A DNA stretch of 64,000 nucleotides from Primulina eburnea (Eukaryota > Streptophyta > Magnoliopsida > Lamiales > Gesneriaceae), in NCBI RefSeq assembly GCF_022965805.1, contig NC_133117.1, positions 11,122,183-11,186,182 of the forward strand, written 5' to 3'. Shown in pieces: positions 22,128 through 33,798 of the stretch (the stretch's first letter is position 1; each line of letters starts with the position of its first letter). The position numbers and the translations under genes were made by a program. The notes under the pieces are model-generated. The model saw nothing but the letters and a program-made list of their open reading frames with translations. It had not been told where the DNA came from and ran no database searches.

Positions 22128-22355
22128 GGCATCTAAAAATTACATTAGTGCTGGCAAGACCTAAACTTGCTAGATTCTTTCTAGGCCTTTCTCTTTCGAA
22201 GAAGACCATCTTTTTCCTGTTGAAGTACTTTGCAAGCAAATGTCAGAAAGCTCCTATTTCAGAAGGCAAGCACTACATGTAACGCTACTGGTTAAATAGC
22301 AAAGAAGATCTACTGTTTTTCATTATGCATTGTGTAAAGTACTGAAATGGTTTCT

Positions 22356-22361
22356 AATAAA
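22356..22361 (+). terminator. Polyadenylation signal AATAAA of antisense unit C3
   Basis: 'tttctaataaaattcaag', about 230 bp after the ORF stop and 118 bp before the converging end of pol at 22479. Confidence 0.4.
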
Positions 22362-22478
22362 ATTCAAGTTTTGCTTATCTGACTTTTCTCTTCTGCTTTT
22401 CTGCAAATAGCTTACTATTAGTTCAATGCGATAACAAAAAAGTAATAATAAAAATTTAACTAAGATATCAGAAAATAG

Positions 22479-25400
22479 TCAAGTTAAATCTATTAAACCA
22501 AGAGAATTACGAAAGTAAGAAAACTTATTTTCTGGTAAGGGTTTCGTGAAGATATCTGTTGTTTGTTGATCAGTAGAAACATATTCCAGACGAATGTTCT
22601 TCTTCTGCACATGAACTCTAATAAAGTGATGTCTGATGTCTATGTGCTTCGTTCTGGAATGAAGTACTGGATTTTGTGTGATTGAAATTGCACTGGTATT
22701 ATCACAGAATATAGGTGATTCGGAGGCTTGAATCCCATAGTCTCTTAACTGTTGTTGAATCCACAGTATCTGAGAGCAGCAGCTTCCAGCAGCCAGATAT
22801 TCTGCTTCTGCAGTAGATGTGGCTATGGAAGTCTGTTTCTTGCTAAACCAGGATATCAGCCTATCACCAAGAAATTGACAAAAACCACTTGTGCTTTTTC
22901 GGTCTAGTTTGCAACCTACGTAATCAGCATCTGAATATCCAATAAGATTTAACGATGAATCATTGGGATACCATAAGCCGACGTTTTGAGTTCCTTTCAA
23001 GTACTTCAATATACGCTTAGCAGCAATATAATGAGATTGTTTGGGGTTAGATTGAAATCGAGCACAAATGCAAATAGCAAACATGATATCTGGTCTACTA
23101 GCAGTTAAATATAATAAAGAACCAATAAGACCTCGATACTGAGTTACCTCTACTGAAATACCACTTTCATCTTTATCAAGCTTAATAGATGAGCTCATTG
23201 GAGTAGAAGCAGCAGAGCATACTTCCATTCCAAACTTTTTCAGAAGCTCCTTGGTGTACTTGGCTTGATTTATAAAGATTCCAGTCTCTGATTGCTTAAT
23301 CTGTAATCCTAGGAAGAATGTTAATTCTCCCATCATACTCATTTCAAATTTATCCTGCATCAATTTTCCAAACTTTGCACATAATTTTGGGTTAGTTGAC
23401 CCAAAAATAATATCATCAACATAGATCTGTACTAAAAGAATGTGCTTATGCTTGACTAAAGTAAATAAAGTTTTATCTACTGCTCCGATGGTGAAATCAT
23501 GATCAATAAGAAATTGTGATAAAGTGTCATACCAAGCTCTAGGTGCCTGTTTTAGACCATATAATGCTTTGTGTAATTTAAATACATGATGCGGAGAGAA
23601 ATGATCGATAAAACCTGGAGGTTGTTCGACGTATACTTCTTCTTGTAAAAGACCATTTAGAAAAGCACTTTTCACATCCATTTGATATACTTTGAAATTC
23701 TTGAAAGCAGCAAAGGCTAAGAATATTCTGATTGCTTCGAGCCTTGCTACTGGTGCATAAGTCTCATCAAAGTCTATGTCTTCTTCTTGTCTGAAGCCTT
23801 GAGCTACCAATCTAGCTTTATTTCTCACCATTATGCCTTCTTCATTGAGTTTGTTTCTGAATACCCACCGAGTTCCAATGATAGCTTGATGAGATGGTCT
23901 AGGTACTAGAAACCAAACTTCATTACGTTTGAATTGATTCAGCTCCTCTTTCGTGGCTTCAATCCAACTAGGATCCAGAAGAGCTTCTTCAATCTTCTTT
24001 GGTTCATCCTGAGATATAAAAGTAGCATGCATGTATTCATTAAGCATTTGCCTTCTGGTTCTCAACGGCGCTGCTGGATTACCAATAACCAATGATGGAG
24101 GATGAGATTTTCTCCAGATAAACGGATTTGAATGGACATCTTCCTGATTTGATATGTTAAGATTGTCTTCTACAGAACCAGTTGTAGGTTCTTGAGCATC
24201 TTCTGCTGGTATTGGTAGATCCAGAGTCTGTACTTCTGGTTCGACTATTGGAATGTCTGGTTCTGGATTTTGAAGATCCTTGGTATTTGCTTCTACATCA
24301 TCTTCGCTGTCGATTTCCAAGTGAATCCTGTCTAACCTGTTACTTAAATTAGATATGTTAGAGATTTCAGCACTGTTGTCTTCATCGAAGACAACATGAA
24401 TTGATTCTTCAACATTAAGAGTTCTATTGTTGAAGATTCTAAAGGCTCTGCTTACAGCAGAGTAACCAAGAAATATTCCATCATCTGATTTTGAGTCAAA
24501 TGCCGTCAAATGATTTTTGCCATTATTTAGTACAAAACATTTGCAACCAAACACATGAAAATAAGATACATTGGGCTTCTTCCCTTTCCATATTTCATAC
24601 AGAGTCTGGTTGTGTCTTTTGTTGACCATAGATCTGTTTTGCGTGTAACAAGCAGTATTGATAGCTTCAGCCCAGAAGCGCTGAGAAATGTCTGCATCTG
24701 CTAGCATTGTTCTAGCTGCTTCTTTTAGAGTTCTATTTCTTCTCTCAGCCACTCCGTTTTGTTGAGTAGTTTTGGCAGCTGAATATTCATGATGAATTCC
24801 CTGCTCATTCAAATATAACTCAAGATACTTGTTAGTGAATTCAGTACCCCGATCACTTCTGATTTTAATGATGGTAGAAGATTTTTCATTTTGAATCCTT
24901 TTCAGAAGCTTGATCAAGAGACTACTGGTTTGATCTTTTCCTGCGAGAAAGATTATCCAAGTGAATCTAGAAAAATCATCAATAACAACAAGAGTATATT
25001 TCATTCCCCCTAAGCTCATGATGGGGATAGGACCAAATAGATCCATATGCAGTAATTCCAGACATCTTGAAGTTGATTTGCTATCTTTGGTCTTGAAGCT
25101 GGATCTTATCTGTTTCCCAAGCTGACAAGCAGAACAAACGTGATTTTTAACGAAATTAATGTCAGGTAATCCATCGACTATATTCTGCTTCTTGAGATAA
25201 TTGATTGACTTGAAATTCAGATGATTCAGTTTCTTGTGCCATAGCCAATGTTTATTGCTAAGAGAAGCAACTAAGCATGTAGGAGTATTGACATGATTTG
25301 AGTTCCAAGAGACTCTGTAAGTATTGCCTTCTCTTTTTCCTGTTAACACAGTAGTTCCAGCAGAATCTCTAACTATACATGAATGCTTTTGAAAAGCCAC

Positions 25401-25679
25401 AGAATACCCATTATCACATAGTTGGCTAATGCTGATAAGATTGTAACAAAGATCGTCAACTAATAACACATCCTTAATAGTTATATTACCATGGATAATC
25501 TTACCCTTACCCATGGTTTTACCTTTTGAGTTGTCTCCAAAAGTTATCTTTGGTCCAGTACAGCTCACTATCTCGGAAAGTAGGTTTCTTTGTCCAGTCA
25601 TGTGTCTGGAACAACCACTGTCCAGATACCATGTAGAGTTACTGATTTCTGCTTCCTTCTGCTGTTCCTGCAAACACAA
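22479..25679 (-). CDS. pol: C3 pol: protease, integrase, reverse transcriptase, RNase H
   Basis: 1066 codons, uninterrupted. Aspartic protease D-S-G at residues 20-22 ([13 protein letters not shown]). Pre-integrase zinc-binding part ~145-195 ([20 protein letters not shown]). Integrase D213, D276, E312, with the D-35-E spacing intact ([24 protein letters not shown]). RT begins ~600 ([11 protein letters not shown]), [10 protein letters not shown] ~667-676, active site YVDD 753-756. RNase H starts near 925 ([29 protein letters not shown]). It is of the SIRE lineage. In this lineage gag and pol usually share one frame; here the frame upstream is broken near 25700, so the ATG at 25679 is only the first Met of the open part. 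The enzymes look catalytically complete. Confidence 0.93.
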   Translation of the reverse strand: MCLQEQQKEAEISNSTWYLDSGCSRHMTGQRNLLSEIVSCTGPKITFGDNSKGKTMGKGKIIHGNITIKDVLLVDDLCYNLISISQLCDNGYSVAFQKHSCIVRDSAGTTVLTGKREGNTYRVSWNSNHVNTPTCLVASLSNKHWLWHKKLNHLNFKSINYLKKQNIVDGLPDINFVKNHVCSACQLGKQIRSSFKTKDSKSTSRCLELLHMDLFGPIPIMSLGGMKYTLVVIDDFSRFTWIIFLAGKDQTSSLLIKLLKRIQNEKSSTIIKIRSDRGTEFTNKYLELYLNEQGIHHEYSAAKTTQQNGVAERRNRTLKEAARTMLADADISQRFWAEAINTACYTQNRSMVNKRHNQTLYEIWKGKKPNVSYFHVFGCKCFVLNNGKNHLTAFDSKSDDGIFLGYSAVSRAFRIFNNRTLNVEESIHVVFDEDNSAEISNISNLSNRLDRIHLEIDSEDDVEANTKDLQNPEPDIPIVEPEVQTLDLPIPAEDAQEPTTGSVEDNLNISNQEDVHSNPFIWRKSHPPSLVIGNPAAPLRTRRQMLNEYMHATFISQDEPKKIEEALLDPSWIEATKEELNQFKRNEVWFLVPRPSHQAIIGTRWVFRNKLNEEGIMVRNKARLVAQGFRQEEDIDFDETYAPVARLEAIRIFLAFAAFKNFKVYQMDVKSAFLNGLLQEEVYVEQPPGFIDHFSPHHVFKLHKALYGLKQAPRAWYDTLSQFLIDHDFTIGAVDKTLFTLVKHKHILLVQIYVDDIIFGSTNPKLCAKFGKLMQDKFEMSMMGELTFFLGLQIKQSETGIFINQAKYTKELLKKFGMEVCSAASTPMSSSIKLDKDESGISVEVTQYRGLIGSLLYLTASRPDIMFAICICARFQSNPKQSHYIAAKRILKYLKGTQNVGLWYPNDSSLNLIGYSDADYVGCKLDRKSTSGFCQFLGDRLISWFSKKQTSIATSTAEAEYLAAGSCCSQILWIQQQLRDYGIQASESPIFCDNTSAISITQNPVLHSRTKHIDIRHHFIRVHVQKKNIRLEYVSTDQQTTDIFTKPLPENKFSYFRNSLGLIDLT

Positions 25680-25702
25680 ATTTTAGTAACTGGTACCCAA
25701 AT

Positions 25703-26974
25703 CTATTTGGGTCCAAGCCTTATCAGTCCTTTGGGAACCCACATTTGTACAATTCTTGGTGACTTTGTACTTCGGGTATCCAAAGATGTGTGTGCAACAG
25801 AAGGTCTGTTATTTCTAACAGTATGCATACCAAAATGTTGTTCTTCCCTTCTGTTTCTGTTTTCCAGTCTGTATCTCTTCTGAACAGGTTTAGAGTTGTA
25901 GTACTGGTATTTTTTAACCTTCATAGGATGTTGTCTTCCAGAGTTGAATTCTTTTCTGAATCTAGAACTCTGGTCAACTTTTTCCTTAGGTTTAACGTAA
26001 CCCAGACCATAGTGCATTCTTCTGTTCGTCAGATTTACATTCCTTTCAATTGAAGCAGTAGGTACTTCTGGTTCCTGTACCACACTGGATTTCACAAAGT
26101 GAATGTATTTCCATTTGCACATATCCAGTGTTGGCTTAGTATTCGTTTCAGAAGTGCCTTCATTATTACAAAAATCGAGACCACTCCTATCTCCTGACTG
26201 TTTTTGTAATTCTTGCATCTTTTCCAATGAAACAGAAGACTTGTTCCAAGCATTTACCAGTAGCGACAACTTCTGGTTTTCAGAAAGCACTTTCTGGTAA
26301 TCTGCTTTGGCTCTTTCATTCTAAGTTATTAATTTACTCATCTTAACTTGTAAATCATTGCAGCTGTCTACTTGCAAGCAAGTTAACTTACTGTTCTGAT
26401 TTTTTAAGTTCTGATTTTCAATCTTAACTTCTTCAAAAGATTGAGAAAGTCTGGAATACTCTTTTACCATTTCATGCAGTGCATCAATCAAGTCATTTCG
26501 TGTAAATTCACTAGAGTCAAAATCAAATACTCTCCAGATGTCGAGGTTGAGTCATTGTCTGCCATTAGACATTTGACTTCTTCTGCATCACTGTCACTGG
26601 AATGACTTTCTGAGTCAGATGACTCAGAACTAGAGTCCGCCCACTTAGATTTGCTTTCTTCGGCAATCATTGCTTTTCGATCTCTTCTGGACTTTTTGTC
26701 ATTCCTCTTGTAATCCTTTCTCTTTTGATCATCCTTCTTTGGTTTAGGACAATCAGCAATGAAATGACCTATCTTTCCACAGTTGAAGCATCCCATATCA
26801 CCAGATGGTGAATCTTTCTTGAAGTTGCGATTGGGACCTTGATAGGTTCGATGGTTTTTCTTCATGAACCCGGAGAATTTCTTTACAAATAAGGACATAG
26901 CATCACTACTGATTTGTTCAGCAGTCTTCTCCATTGTATTGTCAATGATCACGGCAGGTAATGCCTGAGGTACA
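25703..26974 (-). pseudogene. gag: C3 gag C-terminal part and gag-pol linker
   Basis: Continues gag after the G3 insertion. Segment 26952-26488 holds the CCHC zinc knuckle C-F-N-C-G-K-I-G-H-F-I-A-D-C and an acidic Ser/Asp/Glu stretch. A frameshift near 26515 leads into a coiled-coil-like linker with one stop near 26320, then 26290-25703 (ending IVQMWVPKGLIRLGPK) with a stop and frame change before pol. The zinc knuckle binds genomic RNA; the linker with 'WVPKG' is typical of SIRE-like polyproteins in this clade. The segment would be continuous with 33804-34537 but for G3. Confidence 0.8.
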
Positions 26975-28039
26975 TGTAGTGACCCGTTCTAGAATCACCT
27001 ACTAATCAAGATTTAAGCATGAAATTAACTTAATTAATTACAATCAGAGATAATGGCGGAAAAGGTCAACAAACGATAGATATACAACCCAATCGAAGTC
27101 CAGAATAATTCAAACAACAATAAATGGTACAACTGTCTCGAAACAAAGCAGTACTGATAACTAAAACAAATGGCTACTCAACGTCCTCCTCCTCCTCCTG
27201 AGCCCTCCAACCTGAGACCTGCCCCGTGGGAATGGGGTGTCCAAGATAAAGAAAAACGAGGACGTGAGCGATAAGAACGCCCAGTACAAAAGCATGAGTA
27301 TACAAGCCTATATGAAATGCACATGCTATGATATGATACCAGGGTAGTCAAGAAACCGGAGTCACAAAAGATCTCAATATGCTCAGTCTAGAGGCGCCAA
27401 GTGGATAGTGCCGCGCGGTACTCCTCTGGGTCACTGCATCCACTACAAGAACAGACGTGGACCTAAAATGTCCCGGATCACCGAAGCCCTCCGGACCCGT
27501 CGGCCACTGTGTACTCTCGGTGTCCATGCGTCCACAAGACAGGGCTGAGCGGCCCCACAAGATATAGCTTATCTCGAAAGAGATACAGCTCAACAATAAA
27601 GGCTATCTCGAAAGAGATACGGCTCAAGATGAAATGTAACATGCAGCAATAAGCGTGACATAATAGCATGCATCATATGACATATATCAATGCAGCAAAT
27701 AATCATGCAACACATATAAGAATGTATACTCGATCAGGATATCTCGGATAGTACTTTCGTACCTCTAGTAAAGCAATCCTAGTCCACAGGAAATCCTATC
27801 AATCGGGTCTAGTCCGTCGTCAGCCCTGACAATATCGAGCTCCCTGACTGACCTTCTCGGACCGTCGGCTATGCCCGGCTGCTCTGTCCCGGGCTGCTCT
27901 TCCCTTCCCGGGCTGCTCTTCCCTTTCTGGCTACACCTCGGCTTACTCACACGAACTCTAAAGCCAAATTACACATGATTTACTTAATTAAAGATACTTA
28001 ATCATGTTTATTTAAATAAATAGGATTCGGGCTACTACA
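26975..28039 (-). repeat. G3 3' LTR
   Basis: 1065 bp, plus strand tgtagtgaccc...ctactaca. Contains two palindromes TATCTC-GAAA-GAGATA (27570-27585, 27604-27619) and a short GC-rich repeat (27888-27930). The 82-, 63- and 61-codon frames inside are LTR sequence, not genes. Confidence 0.95.
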
Positions 28040-28058
28040 TTCTCCCCCACTTAAAAAG
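28040..28058 (-). other. G3 polypurine tract
   Basis: Minus strand 'tttttaagtgggggagaa' ends at the LTR start tgtagtag. It follows the gypsy-typical 'ttcgaagacgaaatc' motif at about 28059-28072. Confidence 0.85.
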
Positions 28059-28200
28059 ATTTCGTCTTCGAATTCAGGCTAGAAGAAGAACGAAACGAAA
28101 TCACAGCATCGAAAAACAGCTAAAATACTGTTGAATACAACCGATGTTTGGTTTACAACGGAAAAACACACATACATCCATAGTACAACTACAGTACAAC

Positions 28201-31200
28201 TCAAAAGAGCTCTGGATGCTCTGAACGCATACGGCTCTCTAACTCCCAAGTGGCTTCTTCAGTGCCTCTGCGCTGCCACTGAATTAAGACAAGAGGAATG
28301 ATCTTATTCCGCAACACCTTGTCTTTGCGATCGAGAATCCGAACTGGTCGTTCCACGTAAGATAAATCCGAATCAAGTTGAACTTCAGAGGGATGTAAGA
28401 TGTGAGACTCATCTGCTACATATCGTCTCAACAAAGATACGTGGAACACATCATGAATACTTGATAGGTACGGCGGCAATGAAAGTCTGTAAGCCAAATC
28501 TCCCACGCTTTCTAATATTTCAAATGGACCAATAAATCTCGGAGACAGCTTACCCTTGAGACCAAATCTCAAAATCCTGCGAAAAGGCGAAACTCGGAGA
28601 AACACTTTCTCACCTGGCTGAAATTGAAGAGGTCGACGCTTGATGTTCGCATAACTAGCCTGTCGATCCTGAGCAGTCTTAATCCGCTTCTTGATTACTG
28701 CAACCTTATCAATAGCCTGCTGGACTAACTCTGGTCCCTCAACATGTCGTTCCCCAACTTCGTCCCAGAATAATGGAGTACGACAACGTCGCCCATACAA
28801 CGCCTCAAATGGTGCCATACCAATACTACGATGATAGCTGTTGTTGTACGCGAACTCCATCAAAGGCAAATGATCCTGCCAAGCGGTTCCGAAATCCATA
28901 ACACAAGCTCGCAACATATCCTCAAGTGTACGGATAGTCCTCTCTGACTGACCGTCGGTCTCTGGATGATAAGCCGTACTCAAACTTAGTGAAGTACCCA
29001 ATGCTGACTGGAAACTACCCCAAAATCGTGAGGTAAAACGAGGATCTCTGTCACTAACAATACTGACTGGCACTCCATGCAAACGTAAAATCTCTTGAAT
29101 ATACAATCGAGCCATACGATCGAAAGTGAAATCACGGTTATATGGCAGAAAATGAGCAGACTTGGTGAGTCGATCCACCACTACCCAAATAGCATCACTG
29201 TTCCTCGAAGACAATGGCAAGTGAGTAATAAAGTCCATCGTGATATGCTCCCACTTCCACTCAGGAATAGGTAAATTCAAAAATAATCCTCCAGGTCGAC
29301 GGTGCTCTGCCTTAACCTGCTGACAAACTAGACACTTGGAGACAAACTGATAAATGCTGCGCTTCATCCCTTTCCACCAAAATCGTGTCCTCAAATTTTT
29401 ATACATCTTATTGCTTCCCGGATGAACACTCAACTTGCTTCGATGAGCCTGAGACAAGATCTCTTCCCTCAAAGTATCATCCTCTGGTACTACAACCCGA
29501 TTAGACAAACACAGAAGACCATTAGTCTGATAATGGAAATTGCTATCTCCACCAACCAACCGAGCTAATCTCTGAGTCTTGAGATCAGACATCTGAGCAT
29601 CTCGAATCCGAGTGAACAAAGTTGGCTCAGATAAAATGGTAGCAACACGAATGCTCTCCATACCTTTCCGATGTTTGAACTTAAACCCCAACGAACAACA
29701 ATCCTGGACAGCACTAGACATAGCATTGGTCTGAAGTGCAGAGGCTCTCACCTTGCGACTAAGAGCATCGGCTGTGAGATTCGCAGAACCTGGATGGTAC
29801 TTGATCACACAGTCATAATCCTTAAGTAGATCCATCCAACGACGTTGTCTCATGTTCAACTCAGCCTGAGTGAACAGATACTTAAGACTCTTATGGTTAG
29901 TAAAGATTTCAAACTGAACACCGTACAAATAATGACGCCAGATCTTTAGCGCAAACACAATAGCAGCTAATTCTAGATCATGAATAGGGTACTTCTCCTC
30001 GTGAGATTTTAACTGTCTGGAAGCATAAGCGATCACATGACCATTCTGCGTCAACACACACCCTGAGCCTTGAAAGGAGGCATCGGTATAAACACGGAAA
30101 CCATCAGATCCTGACGGTAACGCCAAAACAGGTGCAGAAGTCAGAAGTCGACGAAGCTCTCTGAAACTATCTTCGCACTCAGATGACCACTCAAATGGAA
30201 CATCCTTCCGAGTAAGCTGCATCAATGGTCTAGCTACCTGAGAGAAATTCACGAAGAAGCGACGATAATACCCTGCCAGACCTAGAAAACTACGGATCTC
30301 GGCCACTGTCGTCGGACGTGACCAATTCAGCACTGCCTCAATCTTGCTAGGATCCACAAAAACTCCTTCCTTGGAAATCACATGACCAAGGAATACTACA
30401 CGATTAATCCAGAACTCGCACTTACTCAGCTTAGCATACAATTGCTTCTCGCGAAGAATCTGCAACACCATCCTCAAGTGATGAGTATGCTCTTCCACAC
30501 TCTGAGAATAAATCAAGATATCGTCGATGAAAACCACAACAAACTGATCTAGAAAATCCCGAAAGACTCGGTTCATCAGATCCATGAACACCGCTGACGC
30601 ATTTGTCAATCCGAATGGCATAACTAGAAACTCGTAATGCCCATATCGAGTACGAAATGCAGTCTTGGAAATATCATCATCTCTGACTCTCATCTGATGA
30701 TAACCCGATCGCAAGTCAATCTTGGAGTAAACAGAGGTACCCTGAAGCTGATCGAACAAGTCATCAATACGAGGTAATGGATACTTGTTTTTGATCGTCA
30801 CACGATTCAGCTGGCGATAATCAATACACAATCGCATCGATCCATCCTTTTTCTTGACAAACAAGACTGGAGCTCCCCAAGGTGAAACACTCGGACGAAT
30901 ATAACCTTTATCAAGAAGATCCTGCAATTGCTGCTTCAATTCCCTCATCTCTGACGGAGCAAGACGATAGGGGGCACGAGAAATCGGTGTAGTCCCTGGC
31001 ATTAACTCGATGCCAAATTCCACCTCTCTAATCGGAGGAAAACCAGGAATCTCATCTGGGAAAACATCAGGAAACTCACAAACCACTGGAATATCATCTG
31101 TACCAACACTACTTGTGGATGAATCAATCGCATAGATGAGGTAGCCTTCCCCGCCCGACTCTAAAGCACGACAGGCTTTCAGAGCAGATACCACTGGCAT

Positions 31201-32184
31201 CGGAGGTCGCGCTCCCTCACCATAGAAAAACCAACTAGAGCTCTCAGTCGTACGAAACTGAACAAGCTTCTGGTAACAATCCACAGTAGCTCGGTAGGTA
31301 GTCAACAGGTCTATACCCAGAATACAATCAAAATCTTTCATCTCTAGGATCATAAGATTCGCAGTCAACTCGTTACCCTCAAAATCTAAAGGACAACCCA
31401 TTACTAGACGCTTTGCTAACACCGAATGACCCATCGGAGTAAAAACGGAAAGAATGACGTCTAGAGAAACATATGGTAACTTATGACGCTTAACAAATCG
31501 TGCAGAAATGAATGAATGTGATGCTCCGGTATCAATAAGAACAAAAGCAGGAATACCGCATAAACAAAAAGTACCTGCTATGACTCTCCCTGTCTCATCT
31601 GCAGCCTGATCCTGGTTCAGCGCAAATACCTGACCTTGGGCACGAGGTCGAAGATTTGAACCGCCCACTGCCTGACCTTGTGTCCTCTGCTGAACAGTCG
31701 TCTGAGATCCGGAACCAGATCCTGCTCCACCTCGCAACTGAGGACAATTCTTCTTAAGATGACCCATCTCTCCGCACTGAAAACAAGCTCCCGCGGCTGA
31801 TCGGCACTGCTCCGATGGATGGTTCTTCCCACAATGCACATAAGAAACCTTCTTCTTACCAAAGCGAAAAACACCTCTAGACAGAGATCCAGATCCAGAA
31901 GAAGAAGAACCTGACTTCTTGAAAGACTGAGATCGAGGGCTCAAAGTATTCGGAGGTCTAGAAGAAAGAATAGACCTACCACGCTGGAGACTGATCTCTG
32001 CCTGGCGACACCGGTTCACTAACCCATCATAAGAAGTAGGATTATCGCAGACAGTGACTCGATCAAAGATCTCCTGGTTAAGACCCTGAAGGAAATGGTC
32101 ATACTTGGCCTCAGAACTGCCACTAATATGAGGAGCAAAGGGTAACAACTCGAAGAACTTCTGCTGATATGCATCAACAGACAT
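28201..32184 (-). CDS. gag-pol: G3 gag-pol polyprotein (main open part)
   Basis: 1327 codons open. Capsid C-terminal part at the start; zinc knuckle C134-C147 ([14 protein letters not shown]); aspartic protease D-T-G at 218-220; RT from ~425 with active site FIDD 552-555; RNase H with TDASFQGSG ~700; integrase with HHCC finger (HPGSNK; CLVCQQ), D in MDFITHLP, D in VSDRDPRF, E in GQSERT; then a C-terminal chromodomain-like end ([27 protein letters not shown]), the hallmark of Del/Tekay chromoviruses. All catalytic motifs are present. An oddity is ALTNAS where APA is usual (TNASAVF). The true polyprotein starts at 32616 in the same frame, but two small indels intervene (see next entry). Confidence 0.93.
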   Translation of the reverse strand: MSVDAYQQKFFELLPFAPHISGSSEAKYDHFLQGLNQEIFDRVTVCDNPTSYDGLVNRCRQAEISLQRGRSILSSRPPNTLSPRSQSFKKSGSSSSGSGSLSRGVFRFGKKKVSYVHCGKNHPSEQCRSAAGACFQCGEMGHLKKNCPQLRGGAGSGSGSQTTVQQRTQGQAVGGSNLRPRAQGQVFALNQDQAADETGRVIAGTFCLCGIPAFVLIDTGASHSFISARFVKRHKLPYVSLDVILSVFTPMGHSVLAKRLVMGCPLDFEGNELTANLMILEMKDFDCILGIDLLTTYRATVDCYQKLVQFRTTESSSWFFYGEGARPPMPVVSALKACRALESGGEGYLIYAIDSSTSSVGTDDIPVVCEFPDVFPDEIPGFPPIREVEFGIELMPGTTPISRAPYRLAPSEMRELKQQLQDLLDKGYIRPSVSPWGAPVLFVKKKDGSMRLCIDYRQLNRVTIKNKYPLPRIDDLFDQLQGTSVYSKIDLRSGYHQMRVRDDDISKTAFRTRYGHYEFLVMPFGLTNASAVFMDLMNRVFRDFLDQFVVVFIDDILIYSQSVEEHTHHLRMVLQILREKQLYAKLSKCEFWINRVVFLGHVISKEGVFVDPSKIEAVLNWSRPTTVAEIRSFLGLAGYYRRFFVNFSQVARPLMQLTRKDVPFEWSSECEDSFRELRRLLTSAPVLALPSGSDGFRVYTDASFQGSGCVLTQNGHVIAYASRQLKSHEEKYPIHDLELAAIVFALKIWRHYLYGVQFEIFTNHKSLKYLFTQAELNMRQRRWMDLLKDYDCVIKYHPGSANLTADALSRKVRASALQTNAMSSAVQDCCSLGFKFKHRKGMESIRVATILSEPTLFTRIRDAQMSDLKTQRLARLVGGDSNFHYQTNGLLCLSNRVVVPEDDTLREEILSQAHRSKLSVHPGSNKMYKNLRTRFWWKGMKRSIYQFVSKCLVCQQVKAEHRRPGGLFLNLPIPEWKWEHITMDFITHLPLSSRNSDAIWVVVDRLTKSAHFLPYNRDFTFDRMARLYIQEILRLHGVPVSIVSDRDPRFTSRFWGSFQSALGTSLSLSTAYHPETDGQSERTIRTLEDMLRACVMDFGTAWQDHLPLMEFAYNNSYHRSIGMAPFEALYGRRCRTPLFWDEVGERHVEGPELVQQAIDKVAVIKKRIKTAQDRQASYANIKRRPLQFQPGEKVFLRVSPFRRILRFGLKGKLSPRFIGPFEILESVGDLAYRLSLPPYLSSIHDVFHVSLLRRYVADESHILHPSEVQLDSDLSYVERPVRILDRKDKVLRNKIIPLVLIQWQRRGTEEATWELESRMRSEHPELF

Positions 32185-32616
32185 ACTACCTGCTTAAGAT
32201 TCAGAAGTTCAATCGTCTTTGACTGGCGAAGGGCTGGAGGAAAATAGCTGCATGAAAGCTGCACGGAATTCGGCCCAAGTCACCCTACCCTGAGCCTGGA
32301 CTATCGGCGCAGAAGTCGATCGCCACCACTTGCGCGCACGGCCCTCGAGAAGAAAACCAAGGGTCTCCATCTGCTGCTCTTCGGTGCATTGGAATGCACG
32401 GAAACAACTCTCCATGCGCTCTAACCAATCCTCAGCAACATCGGGAGTCTCGCCACCGACTAAAGGCTTAGGCCCCATCTGAATGAAACGGTGCATCTCA
32501 AAACGCCTAGGGCCATCACGACGATGACGATGTTCACGATGACGCATACGATCGCCCTGGTCACCCCAACGACCTACACTCCCCTGACTACTCTCATCAC
32601 CAAGGTGGTCAGCCAT
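32185..32616 (-). pseudogene. gag: G3 gag N-terminus with a short out-of-frame patch
   Basis: ATG at 32616 (MADHLGDESSQGSVGRW...). Capsid (retrotransposon gag domain) begins ~60 (AEDWLERMESCFRAF; WWRSTSAP; WAEFRAAF). The frame is the same as the main ORF at 32184, but between about 32245 and 32193 the homologous reading ([18 protein letters not shown]) is in another frame, giving stops at 32211-32209 and near 32197. Two compensating indels of opposite sign explain this. It is the only obstacle to a full gag-pol in G3. Confidence 0.8.
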
Positions 32617-32699
32617 CGCTACAAGATAGAATGGGGAAAAATGGTAAAATGGTCAACGGAAATCCTAAAACAGAATCTATATCCCAAAATCATATGCAT

Positions 32700-32711
32700 G
32701 CTCTGATACCA
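32700..32711 (-). other. G3 primer binding site
   Basis: Minus strand TGGTATCAGAGC, complementary to the 3' end of plant initiator tRNA-Met, four bases from the 5' LTR. It primes minus-strand synthesis. Confidence 0.9.
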
Positions 32712-32715
32712 TAAA

Positions 32716-33798
32716 TGTAGTGACCCGTTCCAGAATCACCTACTAATCAAGATTTAAGCATGCAATTAACTTAATTAATTACAATCAGAGATAATGGCGG
32801 AAAAGGTCAACAAACGATAGATATACAACCCAATCGAAGTCCAGAATAATTCAAACAACAATAAATGGTACAACTGTCTCGAAACAAAGCAGTACTGATA
32901 ACTAAAACAAATGGCTACTCAACGTCCTCCTCCTCCTCCTGAGCCCTCCAACCTGAGACCTGCCCCGTGGGAATGGGGTGTCCAAGATAAAGAAAAACGA
33001 GGACGTGAGCGATAAGAACGCCCAGTACAAAAGCATGAGTATACAAGCCTATATGAAATGCACATGCTATGATATGATACCAGGGTAGTCAAGAAACGGG
33101 AGTCACAAAAGATCTCAATATGCTCAGTCTAGAGGCGCCAAGTGGATAGTGCCGCGCGGTACTCCTCTGGGTCACTACATCCACTACAAGATCAGACGTG
33201 GACCTAAAATGTCCCGGATCACCGAAGCCCTCCGGACCCGTCGGCCACTGTGTACTCTCGGTGTCCATGCGTCCACAAGACAGGGCTGAGCGGCCCCACA
33301 AGATATAGCTTATCTCGAAAGAGATACAACTCAACAATAAAGGCTATCTCGAAAGAGATACGGCTCAAGATGAAATGTAACATGCAGCAATAAGCGTGAC
33401 ATAATAGCATGCATCATATGACATATATCAATGCAGCAAATAATCATGCAACACATATAAGAATGTATACTCGACCAGGATATCTCGGATAGTATTTCGT
33501 ACCTCTAGTAAAGCAATCCTAGTCCACAGGAAATCCTATCAATCGGGTCTAGTCCGTCGTCAGCCCTGACAATATAGAGCTCCCTGACTGACCTTCTCGG
33601 ACCGTCAGCTATGCCCGGCTGCTCTGTCCCGGGCTGCTCTTCCCTTCCCGGGCTGATCTTCCCTTCCCGGGCTGCTCTTCCCTTTCTGGCTACACCTCGG
33701 CTTACTCACACGAACTCTAAAGCCAAATTACACATAATTTACTTAATTAAAGATACTTAATCATGTTTATTTAAATAAGTAGGATTCGGGCTACTACA
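32716..33798 (-). repeat. G3 5' LTR
   Basis: 1083 bp, partner of 26975-28039. It carries the same two palindromes (33311-33326, 33345-33360) and one extra ~19-bp copy of the ccgggctg.tcttccctt repeat (33628-33688). Confidence 0.95.

Larger units (their letters stand above)
26975..33798 (-). mobile_element. G3: Ty3/gypsy chromovirus (Del/Tekay type), inserted in C3 gag
   Basis: 6824 bp with LTRs 26975-28039 and 32716-33798 and a perfect TSD gtaca (26970-26974, 33799-33803). PBS next to the right LTR, PPT next to the left LTR, so it is transcribed leftward. It encodes a nearly intact gag-pol. LTRs differ by about 12 substitutions plus a small repeat expansion (~1%), so it is younger than its host C3. 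It is the innermost element of the stack. Confidence 0.95.

Noticed and set aside
27570..27619. CRISPR-like repeat-spacer array
   Set aside because: Only two short palindromes per LTR in a plant retrotransposon; no array, no cas genes.
27348..27669. 82- and 63-codon ORFs repeated at 33089-33410
   Set aside because: They recur only because the two G3 LTRs are near-identical; not genes.
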